The notes: generated by a model from the letters alone, not told the origin. A stretch of DNA of 64,000 nucleotides from Mycobacterium sp. Marseille-P9652 (GCF_902652685.1 NZ_CACRUY010000002.1:1-64000); one strand, 5' to 3'. Shown: positions 19,117 to 30,772, counted from the first letter of the stretch. A program made the numbers and translations.

Positions 19117-21003
19117 GTGACTGATACGGACCTCTTCACGGCTGGCGAAAGCGCCGACAGCGACCAGCTGTCCAAGCCCGTGACTTCAGACGCCCCCGAC
19201 GTCAGGACAGACGCCCCGGTTGGCTCACTCTCCACCATGGTGCTGCCCGAGCTGCGCGCGCTGGCCAATCAGGTCGGCGTCAAGGGGACCTCCGGCATGC
19301 GCAAGAACGAGTTGATCGCCGCGATCAAGGAGATCCGAGGCAAGGCGAACGGCACGTCAACCAATCCCGAGACCAATCCGGACGCCGGCGCCGAGTCCCG
19401 TTCGGACTCCGCCGCCAAACCCGACGAGGGCGCATCCGACGGCGTGGCTGCCGAGCAGCCGGCGGCGCAGGGGGAGCAGAACGGCACGACCGCCGAGGCC
19501 CCCCGCCGCGAACGGCGCAGCGCCTCCCGGGAACCCGGGTCGGCCGCGCGCGCCGCGGAGGACACCGACGGTTCCGGCGGCCGCGATGGTGGCCGCGAGG
19601 CAAATGCCAACCAGCGCCAGGGCGGCCGGCAGGACACCAAGACCGACGACCGCGGGCAAGAAGCCGGCGGTGACAATGGCTCCGGAGGCTCCGGGGGCTC
19701 CGGCGGCCAGCAGCGCGGCGGTCAGAACCAGAACCAGAACCAGCAGGACGACGACGGGGAGGGCCGCCAGGGCCGCAGGGGACGCCGCTTCCGCGACCGT
19801 CGCCGCCGCGGCGAGCGCTCGGCCGACGGCACCGACGCCGAACTGCGCGAGGACGACGTCGTCCAGCCGGTCGCCGGAATCCTTGACGTGCTCGACAATT
19901 ACGCGTTCGTGCGCACCTCCGGCTACCTGGCGGGCCCGCACGACGTCTACGTGTCGATGAACATGGTGCGCAAGAACGGCCTGCGCCGCGGCGACGCGGT
20001 GACCGGAGCGGTCCGGGTGCCCAAGGACGGCGAGCAGCCCAACCAGCGGCAGAAGTTCAACCCGCTGGTGCGCCTGGACAGCGTCAACGGCGGTTCGGTC
20101 GAAGACGCCAGGAAGCGGCCGGAATTCGGCAAGCTGACGCCGCTGTACCCGAACCAGCGGCTGCGCCTTGAGACCACCCCCGACCGGCTGACCACCCGGG
20201 TCATCGACCTGATCATGCCGATCGGCAAGGGGCAGCGCGCGCTGATCGTCTCGCCGCCCAAGGCGGGTAAGACGACGATCCTGCAGGACATCGCCAACGC
20301 GATCACCAAGAACAACCCCGAATGCCACCTCATGGTCGTGCTCGTCGACGAGCGGCCCGAGGAGGTCACCGACATGCAGCGCTCGGTCAAGGGCGAGGTC
20401 ATCGCCTCCACCTTCGACCGGCCGCCGTCGGACCACACGTCGGTCGCCGAGCTGGCCATCGAACGCGCCAAGCGGCTCGTCGAGCAGGGCAAGGACGTCG
20501 TGGTGCTGCTCGACTCGATCACCCGCCTCGGGCGCGCCTACAACAACGCGTCGCCCGCCTCGGGCCGGATCCTGTCCGGTGGTGTCGACTCCACCGCGCT
20601 GTACCCGCCCAAGCGCTTCCTGGGCGCCGCGCGCAACATCGAGGAGGGCGGGTCGCTGACGATCATCGCCACCGCGATGGTGGAGACGGGCTCGACCGGT
20701 GACACGGTCATCTTCGAGGAGTTCAAGGGCACGGGTAACGCCGAGCTGAAGCTCGACCGCAAGATCGCCGAGCGGCGCGTGTTCCCGGCCGTCGACGTCA
20801 ACCCGTCGGGCACCCGCAAGGACGAGCTCCTGCTCAGCCCCGACGAGTTCGGCATCGTGCACAAGCTGCGCCGGGTGCTCTCGGGCCTCGACTCGCACCA
20901 GGCCATCGACCTGCTGATGAGCCAGCTGCGCAAGACGAAGACCAACTACGAGTTCCTGGTCCAGGTGTCCAAGACGACACCCGGCTCGATGGACAACGAC
21001 TAG
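19117..21003 (+). CDS. rho: Transcription termination factor Rho
   Basis: A 628-residue hexameric RNA helicase that ends transcription. Domain order: Rho-N helical domain (about residues 28-70, LPELRALANQVGVKG), a long disordered insertion (about 75-245) rich in Gly, Gln, Asn, Asp and Arg with runs such as NQNQNQNQQDDDGEG, the RNA-binding cold-shock-like domain (about 248-325), then the RecA-type ATPase with Walker A in PPKAGKTT and Walker B in VVVLLDSIT. The large basic/acidic insertion is typical of actinobacterial Rho and enlarges RNA binding. GTG start behind an AGGAAA ribosome site. Confidence 0.97.
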   Translation: MTDTDLFTAGESADSDQLSKPVTSDAPDVRTDAPVGSLSTMVLPELRALANQVGVKGTSGMRKNELIAAIKEIRGKANGTSTNPETNPDAGAESRSDSAAKPDEGASDGVAAEQPAAQGEQNGTTAEAPRRERRSASREPGSAARAAEDTDGSGGRDGGREANANQRQGGRQDTKTDDRGQEAGGDNGSGGSGGSGGQQRGGQNQNQNQQDDDGEGRQGRRGRRFRDRRRRGERSADGTDAELREDDVVQPVAGILDVLDNYAFVRTSGYLAGPHDVYVSMNMVRKNGLRRGDAVTGAVRVPKDGEQPNQRQKFNPLVRLDSVNGGSVEDARKRPEFGKLTPLYPNQRLRLETTPDRLTTRVIDLIMPIGKGQRALIVSPPKAGKTTILQDIANAITKNNPECHLMVVLVDERPEEVTDMQRSVKGEVIASTFDRPPSDHTSVAELAIERAKRLVEQGKDVVVLLDSITRLGRAYNNASPASGRILSGGVDSTALYPPKRFLGAARNIEEGGSLTIIATAMVETGSTGDTVIFEEFKGTGNAELKLDRKIAERRVFPAVDVNPSGTRKDELLLSPDEFGIVHKLRRVLSGLDSHQAIDLLMSQLRKTKTNYEFLVQVSKTTPGSMDND

Positions 21004-21180
21004 CGGTTCACCCGGCCGTCGACACGTGCACCAGGCACACGACGCGCCGCGCGCCGTCGCCCTGCTGCACGTTTCGGCGCACCCCGGCCGGCGGGAATGC
21101 CCGGGCCCTTCCCGCTGTTTTGGGGAGATAGCGCGTGACCTGGCATAATCGATGCCCGATAACCCCCGAAGAGGACTTTC

Positions 21181-21408
21181 ATGAAATCTGACATTCATCC
21201 CGCATACGAGACGACCACGGTCCACTGCGGTTGCGGCAACACCTTCGAGACCCGCAGCACCAAGCAGGGCGGCCGCATCGTCGTAGAGGTCTGCTCGCAG
21301 TGCCACCCCTTCTACACCGGCAAGCAGAAGATTCTCGACAGCGGCGGCCGCGTGGCCCGCTTCGAGAAGCGGTACGGCAAGCGCAAGGCCGCTGACGCCG
21401 ACAAGTAG
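21181..21408 (+). CDS. rpmE: 50S ribosomal protein L31 (zinc-binding form)
   Basis: A 75-residue ribosomal protein. It is the zinc-binding (C+) type: Cys16 and Cys18 in HCGCGNT, and Cys37 and Cys40 in VCSQCHPF form the ligand set. As known for other bacteria, C+ forms are replaced by a Cys-free paralogue under zinc starvation; the paralogue would lie elsewhere. An AGAGGA ribosome-binding site precedes the ATG. It sits in the conserved rho-rpmE-prfA order. Confidence 0.96.
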   Translation: MKSDIHPAYETTTVHCGCGNTFETRSTKQGGRIVVEVCSQCHPFYTGKQKILDSGGRVARFEKRYGKRKAADADK

Positions 21409-21495
21409 CCGGCTTACCGACGCCCGAACTGTGCGCCAGTCGCACGGGCCGGGCGTCGATTTGCGTGTGCGCCCAGGTGGGGCAGGAGGTGAGAC

Positions 21496-22569
21496 ATGAC
21501 GCAGCCGGTGCAGACGATTGACGTGCTGCTGGCCGAACACGCCGAACTCGAGCGGCGGCTGGCCGACCCCGAGTTGCACAGCAACCCCGGCGAGGCCCGC
21601 AAGGCCGGTCGCCGGTTCGCCCGCCTGGCCCCGATCGTCGCCACCTACCGCAAGTTGTCGTCGGCCCGCGGCGACCTCGAGACCGCCCGCGAGCTGGCCG
21701 CCGACGACGCCTCGTTCGCCGAGGAGGTCACCGAACTCGAGGCGCGCGTGGCCGAGTTGGACACCCAGCTCACCGACATGCTCGCGCCGCGCGACCCGCA
21801 CGACGCCGACGACATCGTCCTCGAGGTGAAATCCGGTGAGGGCGGTGAGGAGTCGGCGTTGTTCGCGGCCGACCTGGCCCGCATGTACATCCGCTACGCC
21901 GAGCGCCACGGCTGGACCGTGACCGTCCTGGACGAGACGACCTCGGACTTGGGCGGGTACAAGGACGCCACCCTTTCCATCGCCAGCAAGGGCGACACCG
22001 CCGACGGGGTGTGGTCCCGGATGAAGTTCGAGGGCGGGGTGCACCGCGTGCAACGCGTCCCCGTCACGGAATCGCAAGGCCGCGTTCACACCTCGGCGGC
22101 GGGTGTGCTCGTCTATCCCGAACCGGAGGAAGTCGGCGAGGTGCAGATCGACGAGTCGGACCTGCGCATCGACGTCTACCGCTCGTCCGGCAAGGGCGGG
22201 CAGGGCGTCAACACCACCGACTCCGCGGTGCGCATCACCCATCTGCCGACGGGCATCGTCGTCACCTGCCAGAACGAACGCTCGCAGCTGCAGAACAAAG
22301 CCCGTGCGTTGCAGGTGCTGGCCGCCCGCCTGCAGGCGCTGGCCGAGGAGCAGGCGCAGGCCGACGCGTCGGCCGACCGGGCCAGTCAGATCCGTACCGT
22401 CGACCGCAGCGAGCGGATCCGCACCTACAACTTCCCGGAGAACCGGATCACCGACCACCGCATCGGTTTTAAGGCCCACAACCTCGACCAGGTGCTCGAC
22501 GGCGACCTGGACGCGCTGTTCGACGCCCTGAGCGCCGCCGACAGACAATCGCGGCTGCAACACACATGA
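21496..22569 (+). CDS. prfA: Peptide chain release factor 1
   Basis: A 357-residue class I release factor that reads UAA and UAG. The stop-codon recognition segment with the P-x-T tripeptide is visible as [15 protein letters not shown], and the catalytic GGQ loop as [17 protein letters not shown] near residue 235. The Gln of GGQ is the expected target of the methyltransferase PrmC, whose gene overlaps by 4 bp downstream (ATGA). Confidence 0.97.
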   Translation: MTQPVQTIDVLLAEHAELERRLADPELHSNPGEARKAGRRFARLAPIVATYRKLSSARGDLETARELAADDASFAEEVTELEARVAELDTQLTDMLAPRDPHDADDIVLEVKSGEGGEESALFAADLARMYIRYAERHGWTVTVLDETTSDLGGYKDATLSIASKGDTADGVWSRMKFEGGVHRVQRVPVTESQGRVHTSAAGVLVYPEPEEVGEVQIDESDLRIDVYRSSGKGGQGVNTTDSAVRITHLPTGIVVTCQNERSQLQNKARALQVLAARLQALAEEQAQADASADRASQIRTVDRSERIRTYNFPENRITDHRIGFKAHNLDQVLDGDLDALFDALSAADRQSRLQHT

Positions 22570-23414
22570 CCGCCCTCCGGCGCGCGATCGACTGTGCCGC
22601 GGCGCAACTCGCCGAGGCGGGGATCGACTCCGCCCGGTATGACGCCGAGCAACTGGCCGCCCACGTGGCGGGCACCGAACGCGGCCGGCTCGCCCTCCTG
22701 GACCCACCCGACGACGAGTTCTTCGGGCGCTACCGCGACATCGTCGCCGCTCGCGAGCGGCGGGTGCCGCTGCAGCACCTCCTCGGGACCGCGGCCTTCG
22801 GGCCGTTTTTGCTCAACGTCGGACCGGGCGTGTTCATCCCGCGCCCGGAGACCGAGGCCATGCTGGAATGGGCCATGGCGCAGGCTCTTCCGGGCAACCC
22901 GTTGATCGTCGACCTGTGCACCGGCTCCGGTGCGCTGGCCGTCGCTCTGGCACATCACCGGCCGACCGCCCGCGTCGTCGGCATCGACGACTCCGAGGCC
23001 GCCCTCGAGTACGCGCGCCGCAACACCGAGGGCACGTCGGTGGAACTCCTGCGCGCCGACGTGACCGAGCCGGGGCTGCTTCCCGAGTTCGACGGGCGTG
23101 TGGACCTTCTTGTGGCCAATCCGCCGTACGTCCCCGACAGCGCCGACGTCGGGCCCGAAGTCGCCGTACACGATCCGCATCACGCCGTTTTCGGTGGACC
23201 GGACGGGATGGCGGTGATCGCCCCGATCGTCGCACTCGCCGCGCGGTGGCTGCGGCCGGGCGGCCTGGTCGCCGTCGAGCATGACGACACCGCAGCCGAG
23301 CAGACGACCGAATTGTTCGGTGCTGCAGGGCTTTTCGACGAAGTGCGCAGTCGCCGCGACCTGGCCGGCCGGCCGCGCTTCGTCACGGCCCGACGGGGCG
23401 GGGCCCATGACTGA
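22566..23414 (+). CDS. prmC: Release-factor glutamine methyltransferase
   Basis: A 282-residue SAM-dependent enzyme that N5-methylates the GGQ glutamine of RF1 and RF2. The N-terminal helical domain covers about residues 1-75, followed by a Rossmann methyltransferase: [14 protein letters not shown] binds SAM, and VANPPYVPD contains the NPPY motif that positions the amide substrate. ATG overlaps the prfA stop, and the 3' end overlaps tsaC by 8 bp, so the three genes are coupled. Confidence 0.96.
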   Translation: MTALRRAIDCAAAQLAEAGIDSARYDAEQLAAHVAGTERGRLALLDPPDDEFFGRYRDIVAARERRVPLQHLLGTAAFGPFLLNVGPGVFIPRPETEAMLEWAMAQALPGNPLIVDLCTGSGALAVALAHHRPTARVVGIDDSEAALEYARRNTEGTSVELLRADVTEPGLLPEFDGRVDLLVANPPYVPDSADVGPEVAVHDPHHAVFGGPDGMAVIAPIVALAARWLRPGGLVAVEHDDTAAEQTTELFGAAGLFDEVRSRRDLAGRPRFVTARRGGAHD

Positions 23415-24060
23415 AGTCTTCGACTGCGCAGACCCCGACCGGCGGGCGCTGGGAATCGCCTCTGCGGCAACGGCGCTCAAGGGCGGCCGACTGGTGGTGA
23501 TGCCGACCGACACCGTGTACGGCATCGGCGCCGACGCCTTCAACAGCGCCGCGGTCGCCGCCCTGCTGGCCGCGAAGGGCCGGGGCCGCGACATGCCGGT
23601 CGGTGTGCTCGTCGGCTCGTGGCACACCATCGAGGGCCTCGTCTACACGGTGCCCGACGGCGCCCGCGATCTGATCCGCGCGTTCTGGCCCGGCGCGCTG
23701 AGCCTGGTCGTGACGCAGGCGCCGTCGCTGCAGTGGGATCTGGGCGACGCGCGCGGCACCGTCATGCTGCGGATGCCGCTGCACCCGGTCGCGATCGAGC
23801 TGCTCCGCGAGGTGGGCCCGATGGCGGTGTCCAGCGCCAACGTGTCCGGCCGCCCTGCCGCGGTGAACGCCGGCGAGGCGCGTGACCAGCTCGGCGACCT
23901 GGTCGACGTCTACCTCGACGCGGGACCCTCACAGCAACAGGCGGCGTCCACGATCGTCGACCTCACCGGCCCGGCCCCGCGCATCCTGCGCCCGGGGCCC
24001 GTCAGCACCGAGCGCATCGCGGAAGTGCTCGGCGTGGAGCCGGCAACCCTGACCGCCTGA
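23407..24060 (+). CDS. tsaC: Threonylcarbamoyl-AMP synthase (TsaC/Sua5/YrdC)
   Basis: A 217-residue YrdC-fold enzyme making threonylcarbamoyl-AMP for the t6A37 modification of ANN-decoding tRNAs. Family motifs are LVVMPTDTVYGIGADAF near the N-terminus, a basic KGRGRDMP segment, PGALSLVV, and VSSANVSGRPA. It is the short TsaC form without the extra Sua5 domain. The ATG lies within the prmC 3' end. Confidence 0.92.
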   Translation: MTEVFDCADPDRRALGIASAATALKGGRLVVMPTDTVYGIGADAFNSAAVAALLAAKGRGRDMPVGVLVGSWHTIEGLVYTVPDGARDLIRAFWPGALSLVVTQAPSLQWDLGDARGTVMLRMPLHPVAIELLREVGPMAVSSANVSGRPAAVNAGEARDQLGDLVDVYLDAGPSQQQAASTIVDLTGPAPRILRPGPVSTERIAEVLGVEPATLTA

Positions 24061-24115
24061 TCACGGTGTTCCGAAAACCACCGCCCCGCCGGGGGATTGT
24101 CGAGGTCTCAGGTTG

Positions 24116-25312
24116 TTGCAGTACGGTCTCGACGTGTCCAGCGTCGCCGGTGGTCTGCTCGCGCTGTCCGACCGCAGCGCCGGCGTCCCGTTGCGCGAAC
24201 TCGCACTCGTCGGCCTGACCGCGGCGATCATCACGTACTTCGCGACCGGCCCGGTGCGCATGCTGGCCACCCGGCTCGGCGCGGTCGCCTACCCCCGCGA
24301 GCGTGACGTGCACGTGACTCCCACGCCGCGCATGGGCGGCCTGGCGATGTTCGTCGGCGTCCTCTCGGCGGTGTTCCTGGCGTCGCAGCTCCCGGCGCTC
24401 ACCCGCGGTTTCGTCTACTCGACGGGCATGCCCGCGGTGCTCGTGGCGGGCGCGGTCATCATGGGCATCGGCCTGATCGACGACCGCTGGGGCCTGGACG
24501 CGCTGACGAAGTTCGCCGGTCAGATCACCGCGGCCAGCGTGCTGGTCACCATGGGCGTGGCGTGGAGCGTCATCTACATCCCCCTGGGCGGCGTCGGCAC
24601 GATCGTCCTCGACCAGGCCTCCTCGATCCTGCTCACCCTGGCGCTCACCGTGTCGATCGTCAACGCAATGAACTTCGTCGACGGCCTCGACGGGCTGGCC
24701 GCGGGGCTCGGGCTCATCACCGCGCTGGCCATCTGCGTGTTCTCTGTGGGCCTGCTGCGCGACCACGGCGGCGACGTGTTGTTCTACCCGCCCGCGGTCA
24801 TCTCCGTCGTGCTGGCCGGGGCATGCCTGGGCTTCCTGCCGCACAACTTCCACCGGGCGAAGATCTTCATGGGCGATTCCGGCTCGATGCTGATCGGCCT
24901 GATGCTCGCCGCCGCCTCCACCACCGCGGCCGGACCCGTGTCGCAGAACGCCTACGGCGCCCGCGACGTGTTTGCTCTGCTGTCGCCGTTCCTCCTGGTG
25001 GTCGCGGTCATGTTCGTGCCGATGCTGGACCTGCTGCTGGCCATCGTGCGCCGCACCCGCGCCGGCCGCAGCGCGTTCAGCCCCGACAAGATGCACCTGC
25101 ACCATCGGTTGCTGCAGATCGGTCATTCGCACCGCCGGGTGGTCCTGCTGATCTATCTGTGGGTGGGCATCGTGGCCTTCGGCGCCGCGAGCACGATTTT
25201 CTTCGACCCGCGCGACACCGCCATGGTGATGCTGGGGGCCATCGTGGTCGCCGGGGTGGCAACGGCCATCCCGCTCCTGCGCCGCCGCGACGACTACGTC
25301 GACGAGGACTAG
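24116..25312 (+). CDS. wecA: Undecaprenyl-phosphate GlcNAc-1-phosphate transferase
   Basis: About 398 residues with roughly eleven membrane helices. This polyprenyl-phosphate glycosyl-1-phosphate transferase adds GlcNAc-1-P to decaprenyl phosphate, the first step of the mycobacterial arabinogalactan linker. Key family motifs are GLIDDRWGLD, MNFVDGLDGLAAG, IFMGDSGSMLIG and the cytoplasmic MHLHHRLL histidine loop. The start is probably TTG (24113 or 24116), because protein similarity as I recall it begins LQYGLDVSS; GTG at 24134 is an alternative. Confidence 0.93.
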   Translation: MQYGLDVSSVAGGLLALSDRSAGVPLRELALVGLTAAIITYFATGPVRMLATRLGAVAYPRERDVHVTPTPRMGGLAMFVGVLSAVFLASQLPALTRGFVYSTGMPAVLVAGAVIMGIGLIDDRWGLDALTKFAGQITAASVLVTMGVAWSVIYIPLGGVGTIVLDQASSILLTLALTVSIVNAMNFVDGLDGLAAGLGLITALAICVFSVGLLRDHGGDVLFYPPAVISVVLAGACLGFLPHNFHRAKIFMGDSGSMLIGLMLAAASTTAAGPVSQNAYGARDVFALLSPFLLVVAVMFVPMLDLLLAIVRRTRAGRSAFSPDKMHLHHRLLQIGHSHRRVVLLIYLWVGIVAFGAASTIFFDPRDTAMVMLGAIVVAGVATAIPLLRRRDDYVDED

Positions 25313-25558
25313 CCGCGTCTACGACACCAGGTAGTAGTAGCGGTCGCGCTATGGTACGGTGCAGGTAGAAGCCCAAAAACAAGCCTCGGAGGACACCGGG
25401 CAATCGGCCGTTCGGGCGCCAGTTCGGATGGGCGGTTTGAAGACCGGCGCCTGGAGCTACCCCTTGGGCGAATCAGCTGTGACGTGCGATACGCTCGGCG
25501 GGCCACCGATCAGTCGATCGGGGGTTTCCGTTTGTCAACCTGGGATTGAGGTGCTGCA

Positions 25559-26041
25559 GTGACGACACCAGCGCAGGACGCGCCGTTGGTGTTCCCCTCT
25601 GTTGCTTTCCGCCCCGTCCGTCTTCTCGTGATCTGCCTCGTGATCGCGGCGGGGGCGACGCTCGCCGCGGGGCTGTCCGGTCACCTCATGGTCGGCGTGT
25701 TCTTCGGCGCCGGCTTGCTCCTCGGTTTGCTCAACGCGCTTCTGGTGCGCCGGTCGGTGGAGTCGATCACCGCGACCGACCACCCCCTGAAGCGGAACAT
25801 GGCACTCAACTCGGCATCGCGGCTCGCGGTCATCACGGTCCTCGCGCTGATCGTCGCCTTCGTCTTCCGCCCCGCCGGCCTGGGCGTGCTCTTCGGGCTG
25901 GCGCTGTTCCAGGTGCTGCTGGTCGTGACCACGGCAATCCCCGTCTGGAAGAAGATCCGCGCCGGGGGCGTGGCCGTCGAGGCGGCGGCCCCCGACGCGG
26001 CCACCACCGGGACCGAGGAAAGGACCCCAGGGAATGACTGA
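25559..26041 (+). CDS. atpI: ATP synthase operon membrane protein (AtpI-like)
   Basis: A 160-residue protein with about four membrane helices ([68 protein letters not shown]). It occupies the position of AtpI, a helper in c-ring assembly or ion supply. Sequence similarity to E. coli AtpI is weak, so the function is inferred from place. GTG start; its 3' end overlaps atpB by 8 bp. The 246 bp upstream should contain the operon promoter; TATGGT at 25350 is one weak candidate. Confidence 0.8.
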   Translation: MTTPAQDAPLVFPSVAFRPVRLLVICLVIAAGATLAAGLSGHLMVGVFFGAGLLLGLLNALLVRRSVESITATDHPLKRNMALNSASRLAVITVLALIVAFVFRPAGLGVLFGLALFQVLLVVTTAIPVWKKIRAGGVAVEAAAPDAATTGTEERTPGND

Positions 26042-26789
26042 AGTCTTCTTGGCCGATTCCCAGATCGAGGTCGGGCAGCACAACACGGCGACGTGGTTCG
26101 GCCTGACCGTCAACACCGACACCGTCCTGTCGACCGCGATCGCCGCGGTGATCGTGCTGGCGCTGGCCTTCTTCCTGCGGGCGAAGATCACGTCGACGGG
26201 CGTGCCCAGCGGCGTTCAGTTGTTCTGGGAGGCGCTGACCATTCAGATGCGCGACCAGATCGAGGCGGCGATCGGCATGCGGATCGCGCCGTTCGTGCTG
26301 CCCCTGGCGGTCACGATCTTCGTGTTCATCCTGATCTCCAACTGGTTGTCGGTTCTGCCCCTGCAGTACACCGACAAGTCGGGCCACACCACCGAGCTGC
26401 TGAAGTCCGCGGCCGCCGACATCAATTACGTTCTGGCGCTGGCCCTTTTTGTGTTCGTCTGTTACCACGTCGCCGGCATCTGGCGGCGCGGGATCGTCGG
26501 CCACCCCTTGGCCGTGCTGAAGGGCCACGTGGCGTTCCTGGCGCCGATCAACCTGGTCGAGGAGCTCGCCAAGCCGATCTCGTTGTCGCTCCGGCTCTTC
26601 GGAAACATCTTCGCCGGCGGCATCCTGGTGGCGCTCATCGCGCTCTTCCCCTGGTACATCATGTGGTTGCCCAACGCGATCTGGAAGTCGTTCGACCTCT
26701 TCGTCGGCGCGATCCAGGCCTTCATCTTCTCGATCCTGACGATCCTCTACTTCAGCCAGTCGATGGAAGTGGAGGAACACCATGACTGA
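26034..26789 (+). CDS. atpB: ATP synthase Fo subunit a
   Basis: A 251-residue membrane subunit that forms the proton half-channels against the c-ring. The essential stator Arg is in [14 protein letters not shown]. About five or six membrane helices are seen. It starts within the atpI 3' end, showing translational coupling, and is followed after 87 bp by atpE. Confidence 0.96.
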   Translation: MTEVFLADSQIEVGQHNTATWFGLTVNTDTVLSTAIAAVIVLALAFFLRAKITSTGVPSGVQLFWEALTIQMRDQIEAAIGMRIAPFVLPLAVTIFVFILISNWLSVLPLQYTDKSGHTTELLKSAAADINYVLALALFVFVCYHVAGIWRRGIVGHPLAVLKGHVAFLAPINLVEELAKPISLSLRLFGNIFAGGILVALIALFPWYIMWLPNAIWKSFDLFVGAIQAFIFSILTILYFSQSMEVEEHHD

Positions 26790-26864
26790 AACCGCCACGA
26801 CGCGGCCCAAGATCCGCACCAACACAGGCGCCTGATAGACCGCTATCAGACAGCCACCACATAA

Positions 26865-27122
<258 letters not shown>

Positions 27123-27141
27123 TTGGTGTGACGGGCCTGTG

Positions 27142-27678
27142 ATGCATAGCGCGCACCTCAGTGTCCTGGCCGAAGGCCAGGGATCCGAGGGAGGGGGAGG
27201 CAGCAACTTCCTCGTTCCCAACGGCACGTTCTTCTTCGTGCTCGGCATCTTCCTCATCGTGCTCATCATCATCGGCACGTTCGTCGTGCCGCCGATCATG
27301 CGGGTGTTGCGCGAACGCGAGGCCTTGGTCGCCAAGACCGCGGCCGACAACAAGAAGGCCTCCGAGCAGTTCGAGGCGGCCCGGGCCGACTACGAAGAAG
27401 CGTTGAAGGAGGCCCGGGTTCGGGCGTCGTCGTTGCGCGACGATGCCCGCGCGGAAGGCCGTAAAGTGGTGGAGGACGCGCGCGCCCGCGCCGAGCAACA
27501 GGTGATGTCCACGTTGCAGGGGGCCGCCGAACAATTGAAGCGGGAGAGGGACTCCGTGGAACTCGATCTGCGCGCGAACGTCGCGGGCATGTCGGCGACG
27601 CTGGCCAGCCGGATCCTGGGTGTGGACGTCGCCCCCGTCGCGGCGACGACGTCCTCGACCGCGAAATCGGGGCGGTAA
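27142..27678 (+). CDS. atpF: ATP synthase Fo subunit b
   Basis: A 178-residue stator subunit. After a short Gly-rich N-terminus it has one membrane helix ([21 protein letters not shown]) and then a long charged coiled-coil helix. In mycobacteria this b partners with the b-like part of the AtpH fusion, so the stalk is b plus b'-delta. Start ATG at 27142 is chosen by alignment with the known protein length; the next gene starts 6 bp after its stop. Confidence 0.93.
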   Translation: MHSAHLSVLAEGQGSEGGGGSNFLVPNGTFFFVLGIFLIVLIIIGTFVVPPIMRVLREREALVAKTAADNKKASEQFEAARADYEEALKEARVRASSLRDDARAEGRKVVEDARARAEQQVMSTLQGAAEQLKRERDSVELDLRANVAGMSATLASRILGVDVAPVAATTSSTAKSGR

Positions 27679-27684
27679 TCGCGC

Positions 27685-29025
27685 ATGTCGACATTCTTCG
27701 GCCAGTTGCTGGGATTCGGCCTCATCGTGTTTCTGGTGTGGCGCTACGCCGTTCCGCCCATCCGCCGCATGATGAAGACCCGGCAGGAGACGGTGCGCCG
27801 GCAGCTGGAAGAGTCGTCCGCGGCGGCGGACCGGCTGACCGAGTCGACCACCGCCCACAGCCGGGCGGTGGAGGACGCCAAGTCGGAAGCCGAACGGATC
27901 GTCGAGGAGGCGCAGGCCGACTCGGCCCGACTCGCCGAGCAGCTGCGCGCCCAGGCCGGCGTCGAGGCGGAACGCATTGAAGCCCAAGGCAACCGGCAGG
28001 TGGAGCTGCTGCGGACGCAGCTGAGCCGTCAGCTCCGGCTGGAACTCGGTCACGAGGCCGTTCGCCAGGCGGGCGAACTGGTGCGCAACTACGTCGCGGA
28101 CGCAGAACAGCGGTCGGCCACCGTCGACCGGTTCCTGGACGACCTCGACGCCATGGCCCCGGCGCCCACCGAGGTGTCGTACCCGCTGCTGGCCAAGATG
28201 CGCTCGGCCAGCCGCAGGGCGGTGACCGAGCTGGCGGAGCGGTTCAAAGACCTGGCCAAAGACCTTGACACCAAAGCCCTTTCGACGCTGTCCGAGGAGC
28301 TGGTCGCGGTAGGCCAGATGCTGGACCGCGAGATCGTGGTGACCCGGTACCTCACCGTGCCCGCCGAGGACGCGACGCCCAGGGTCCGGCTGATCGAGCG
28401 ACTGGTGTCGGGCAAGGTCAGCGACGCCACGCTCGACGTCCTGCGCCTCGCGGTCTCCGAGCGCTGGTCGGCCAACGCCGACCTCGTCAGCGCCATCGAA
28501 CACGTGTCCCGGCAGGCGCTGCTCGAGGTGGCCGAGCGCGAGGACAAGGTCGACGAGGTCGAGGACCAGCTGTTCCGGTTCTCCCGCATACTCGACGCGC
28601 AGCCGCGGCTGGCGATCCTGCTGGGCGACTACTCCGTTCCCGTGGAGGGACGGGTGGGGCTGCTGCGCAAGGTGCTCGACAGCGCGAGCGGCGGCGTCAA
28701 CCCGGTTGTGCTGCAACTGCTCACCCACACCGTCGAACTGCTGAGGGGCCAGAACGCCGACGAGGCAATCCAATTCCTGGCAGGGGTCGCCGTGGCGCGC
28801 CGCGGCGAGGTCGTCGCGCAGGTCACCGCGGCGGCCGAGCTCAGCGACGCGCAGCGCTCGCGGCTCACCGAAGTCCTCGGCCGCATCTATGGGCACCCGG
28901 TGGCGGCGCAGGTGCAGGTCGACGAGGCCGTGCTGGGCGGGCTGCTCATCTCCGTTGGCGACGAGGTGATCGACGGGACCCTCTCGTCACGCCTGGCCGC
29001 GGCCGAGGCGCAATTGCCCGACTGA
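27685..29025 (+). CDS. atpH: ATP synthase fused b'-delta subunit
   Basis: A 446-residue fusion. Residues about 1-165 are a b-type membrane anchor (one helix, [15 protein letters not shown]) and coiled coil; the rest is the delta subunit (from about residue 280, [21 protein letters not shown]) with an intervening helical segment unique to mycobacteria. It ties F1 to the membrane stator. The fusion is the normal state in mycobacteria, and the length equals what I recall for M. tuberculosis. Confidence 0.95.
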   Translation: MSTFFGQLLGFGLIVFLVWRYAVPPIRRMMKTRQETVRRQLEESSAAADRLTESTTAHSRAVEDAKSEAERIVEEAQADSARLAEQLRAQAGVEAERIEAQGNRQVELLRTQLSRQLRLELGHEAVRQAGELVRNYVADAEQRSATVDRFLDDLDAMAPAPTEVSYPLLAKMRSASRRAVTELAERFKDLAKDLDTKALSTLSEELVAVGQMLDREIVVTRYLTVPAEDATPRVRLIERLVSGKVSDATLDVLRLAVSERWSANADLVSAIEHVSRQALLEVAEREDKVDEVEDQLFRFSRILDAQPRLAILLGDYSVPVEGRVGLLRKVLDSASGGVNPVVLQLLTHTVELLRGQNADEAIQFLAGVAVARRGEVVAQVTAAAELSDAQRSRLTEVLGRIYGHPVAAQVQVDEAVLGGLLISVGDEVIDGTLSSRLAAAEAQLPD

Positions 29026-29086
29026 CCACCGAGCACCCACCACCAAGACCGACGCGAACAAAGATCAAGTAGGAAGACGAAAACCC

Positions 29087-30766
29087 ATGGCCGAGTTGAC
29101 AATCTCCGCTGAGGACATCCAGGGCGCCATCGAGGAGTACGTAGACTCCTTCACCTCCGACACCGCCCGCGAGGAGGTCGGTACGGTCATCGAGGCCGGT
29201 GACGGCATCGCGCACGTCGAAGGCCTGCCCTCGGTCATGACCCAGGAACTGCTGGAGTTCCCGGGCGGCGTCCTGGGCGTCGCGCTGAACCTCGAAGAGC
29301 ACAGCATCGGCGCAGTGATCCTGGGTGACTTCGAGAAAATCGAAGAGGGCCAACAGGTCAAGCGCACCGGTGAGGTGCTGTCGGTGCCCGTCGGCGACGC
29401 GTTCCTCGGCCGCGTCGTCAACCCGCTGGGGCACCCCATCGACGGCCAGGGCGACATCGAGACCGACATCCGCCGCGCGCTCGAGATCCAGGCGCCGTCG
29501 GTGGTGCAGCGCCAGAGCGTCAAGGAGCCGCTGCAGACCGGCATCAAGGCCATCGACGCCATGACGCCGATCGGTCGCGGGCAGCGGCAGCTGATCATCG
29601 GTGACCGCAAGACCGGCAAGACCGCCGTGTGCGTCGACACGATCCTCAACCAGCGCGGCAACTGGGAGTCGGGCGACGAGAAGAAGCAGGTCCGCTGCGT
29701 CTACGTGGCCATCGGGCAGAAGGGCACGACCATCGCGTCGGTCCGGCGCGCGCTCGAGGAGGGCGGCGCGATGGACTACACCACCATCGTCGCGGCCCCG
29801 GCGTCCGACTCCGCCGGCTTCAAATGGCTTGCGCCGTACACCGGTTCGGCGATCGCGCAGCACTGGATGTACGAGGGCAAGCACGTGCTGATCGTCTTCG
29901 ACGACCTCAGCAAGCAGGCCGAGGCCTACCGCGCGATCTCGCTGCTGCTGCGCCGCCCGCCCGGCCGCGAGGCCTACCCGGGCGACGTCTTCTACCTGCA
30001 CTCCCGCCTGCTGGAGCGCTGCGCCAAGCTGTCCGACGACCTTGGTGGCGGCTCGCTGACCGGCCTGCCGATCATCGAGACCAAGGCCAACGACATCTCG
30101 GCCTACATCCCCACCAACGTCATCTCGATCACCGACGGTCAGTGCTTCCTGGAGTCAGACCTGTTCAACCAGGGCGTGCGGCCGGCCATCAACGTCGGTG
30201 TCTCGGTGTCCCGCGTGGGCGGGGCGGCGCAGATCAAGGCGATGAAGGAAGTGGCCGGCTCGCTGCGTCTGGACCTGTCCCAGTACCGCGAACTGGAGTC
30301 GTTCGCGGCGTTCGCCTCCGACCTGGACGCGACGTCCAAGGCCCAGCTGGAGCGCGGCGAGCGGCTCGTCGAGCTGCTCAAGCAGCCGCAGTATCAGCCG
30401 ATGCCCGTCGAGGAGCAGGTGGTCTCCATCTTCCTGGGCACCGGCGGTCACCTGGACTCGGTGCCCGTCGAGGACGTCCGGCGGTTCGAGACCGAGCTGC
30501 TCGACCACATGCGCGCGTCCGAGGAGAGCTTCCTGGCCGGGATCCGCGACAGCGGGAAGCTCTCCGAGGAGGGCGAGAACCAGCTCACGGAGATCATCAA
30601 CAACTTCAAGAAGAGCTTTGCCGCGTCCGACGGTGCCTCGGTGGTGCCCGACGAGCACGTCGAGGCGATGGACGAAGAGGACCTGGAAAAGGAGTCGGTG
30701 CAAGTCAAGCGCGAAAAGCCCAAGGAACAAAAAGAATCCAAGGACGCCAAGAAGGACAAGAAGTAG
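29087..30766 (+). CDS. atpA: ATP synthase F1 subunit alpha
   Basis: A 559-residue non-catalytic nucleotide-binding subunit. N-terminal beta-barrel (about 30-100), nucleotide domain with Walker [10 protein letters not shown] near residue 175, and helical C-terminal domain. A lysine- and glutamate-rich tail of about 40 residues ([10 protein letters not shown]...KKDKK) extends beyond the usual bacterial end. This tail is known in mycobacteria to suppress ATP hydrolysis. The region following atpH (61 bp) contains an AGGAAG ribosome site. Confidence 0.97.
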   Translation: MAELTISAEDIQGAIEEYVDSFTSDTAREEVGTVIEAGDGIAHVEGLPSVMTQELLEFPGGVLGVALNLEEHSIGAVILGDFEKIEEGQQVKRTGEVLSVPVGDAFLGRVVNPLGHPIDGQGDIETDIRRALEIQAPSVVQRQSVKEPLQTGIKAIDAMTPIGRGQRQLIIGDRKTGKTAVCVDTILNQRGNWESGDEKKQVRCVYVAIGQKGTTIASVRRALEEGGAMDYTTIVAAPASDSAGFKWLAPYTGSAIAQHWMYEGKHVLIVFDDLSKQAEAYRAISLLLRRPPGREAYPGDVFYLHSRLLERCAKLSDDLGGGSLTGLPIIETKANDISAYIPTNVISITDGQCFLESDLFNQGVRPAINVGVSVSRVGGAAQIKAMKEVAGSLRLDLSQYRELESFAAFASDLDATSKAQLERGERLVELLKQPQYQPMPVEEQVVSIFLGTGGHLDSVPVEDVRRFETELLDHMRASEESFLAGIRDSGKLSEEGENQLTEIINNFKKSFAASDGASVVPDEHVEAMDEEDLEKESVQVKREKPKEQKESKDAKKDKK

Positions 30767-30772
30767 CTAAAG

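Noticed and set aside
19357-22707. 1116-codon minus-strand frame across rho, rpmE and prfA
   Set aside because: Antisense of three recognised genes; no domain or start signal supports it.
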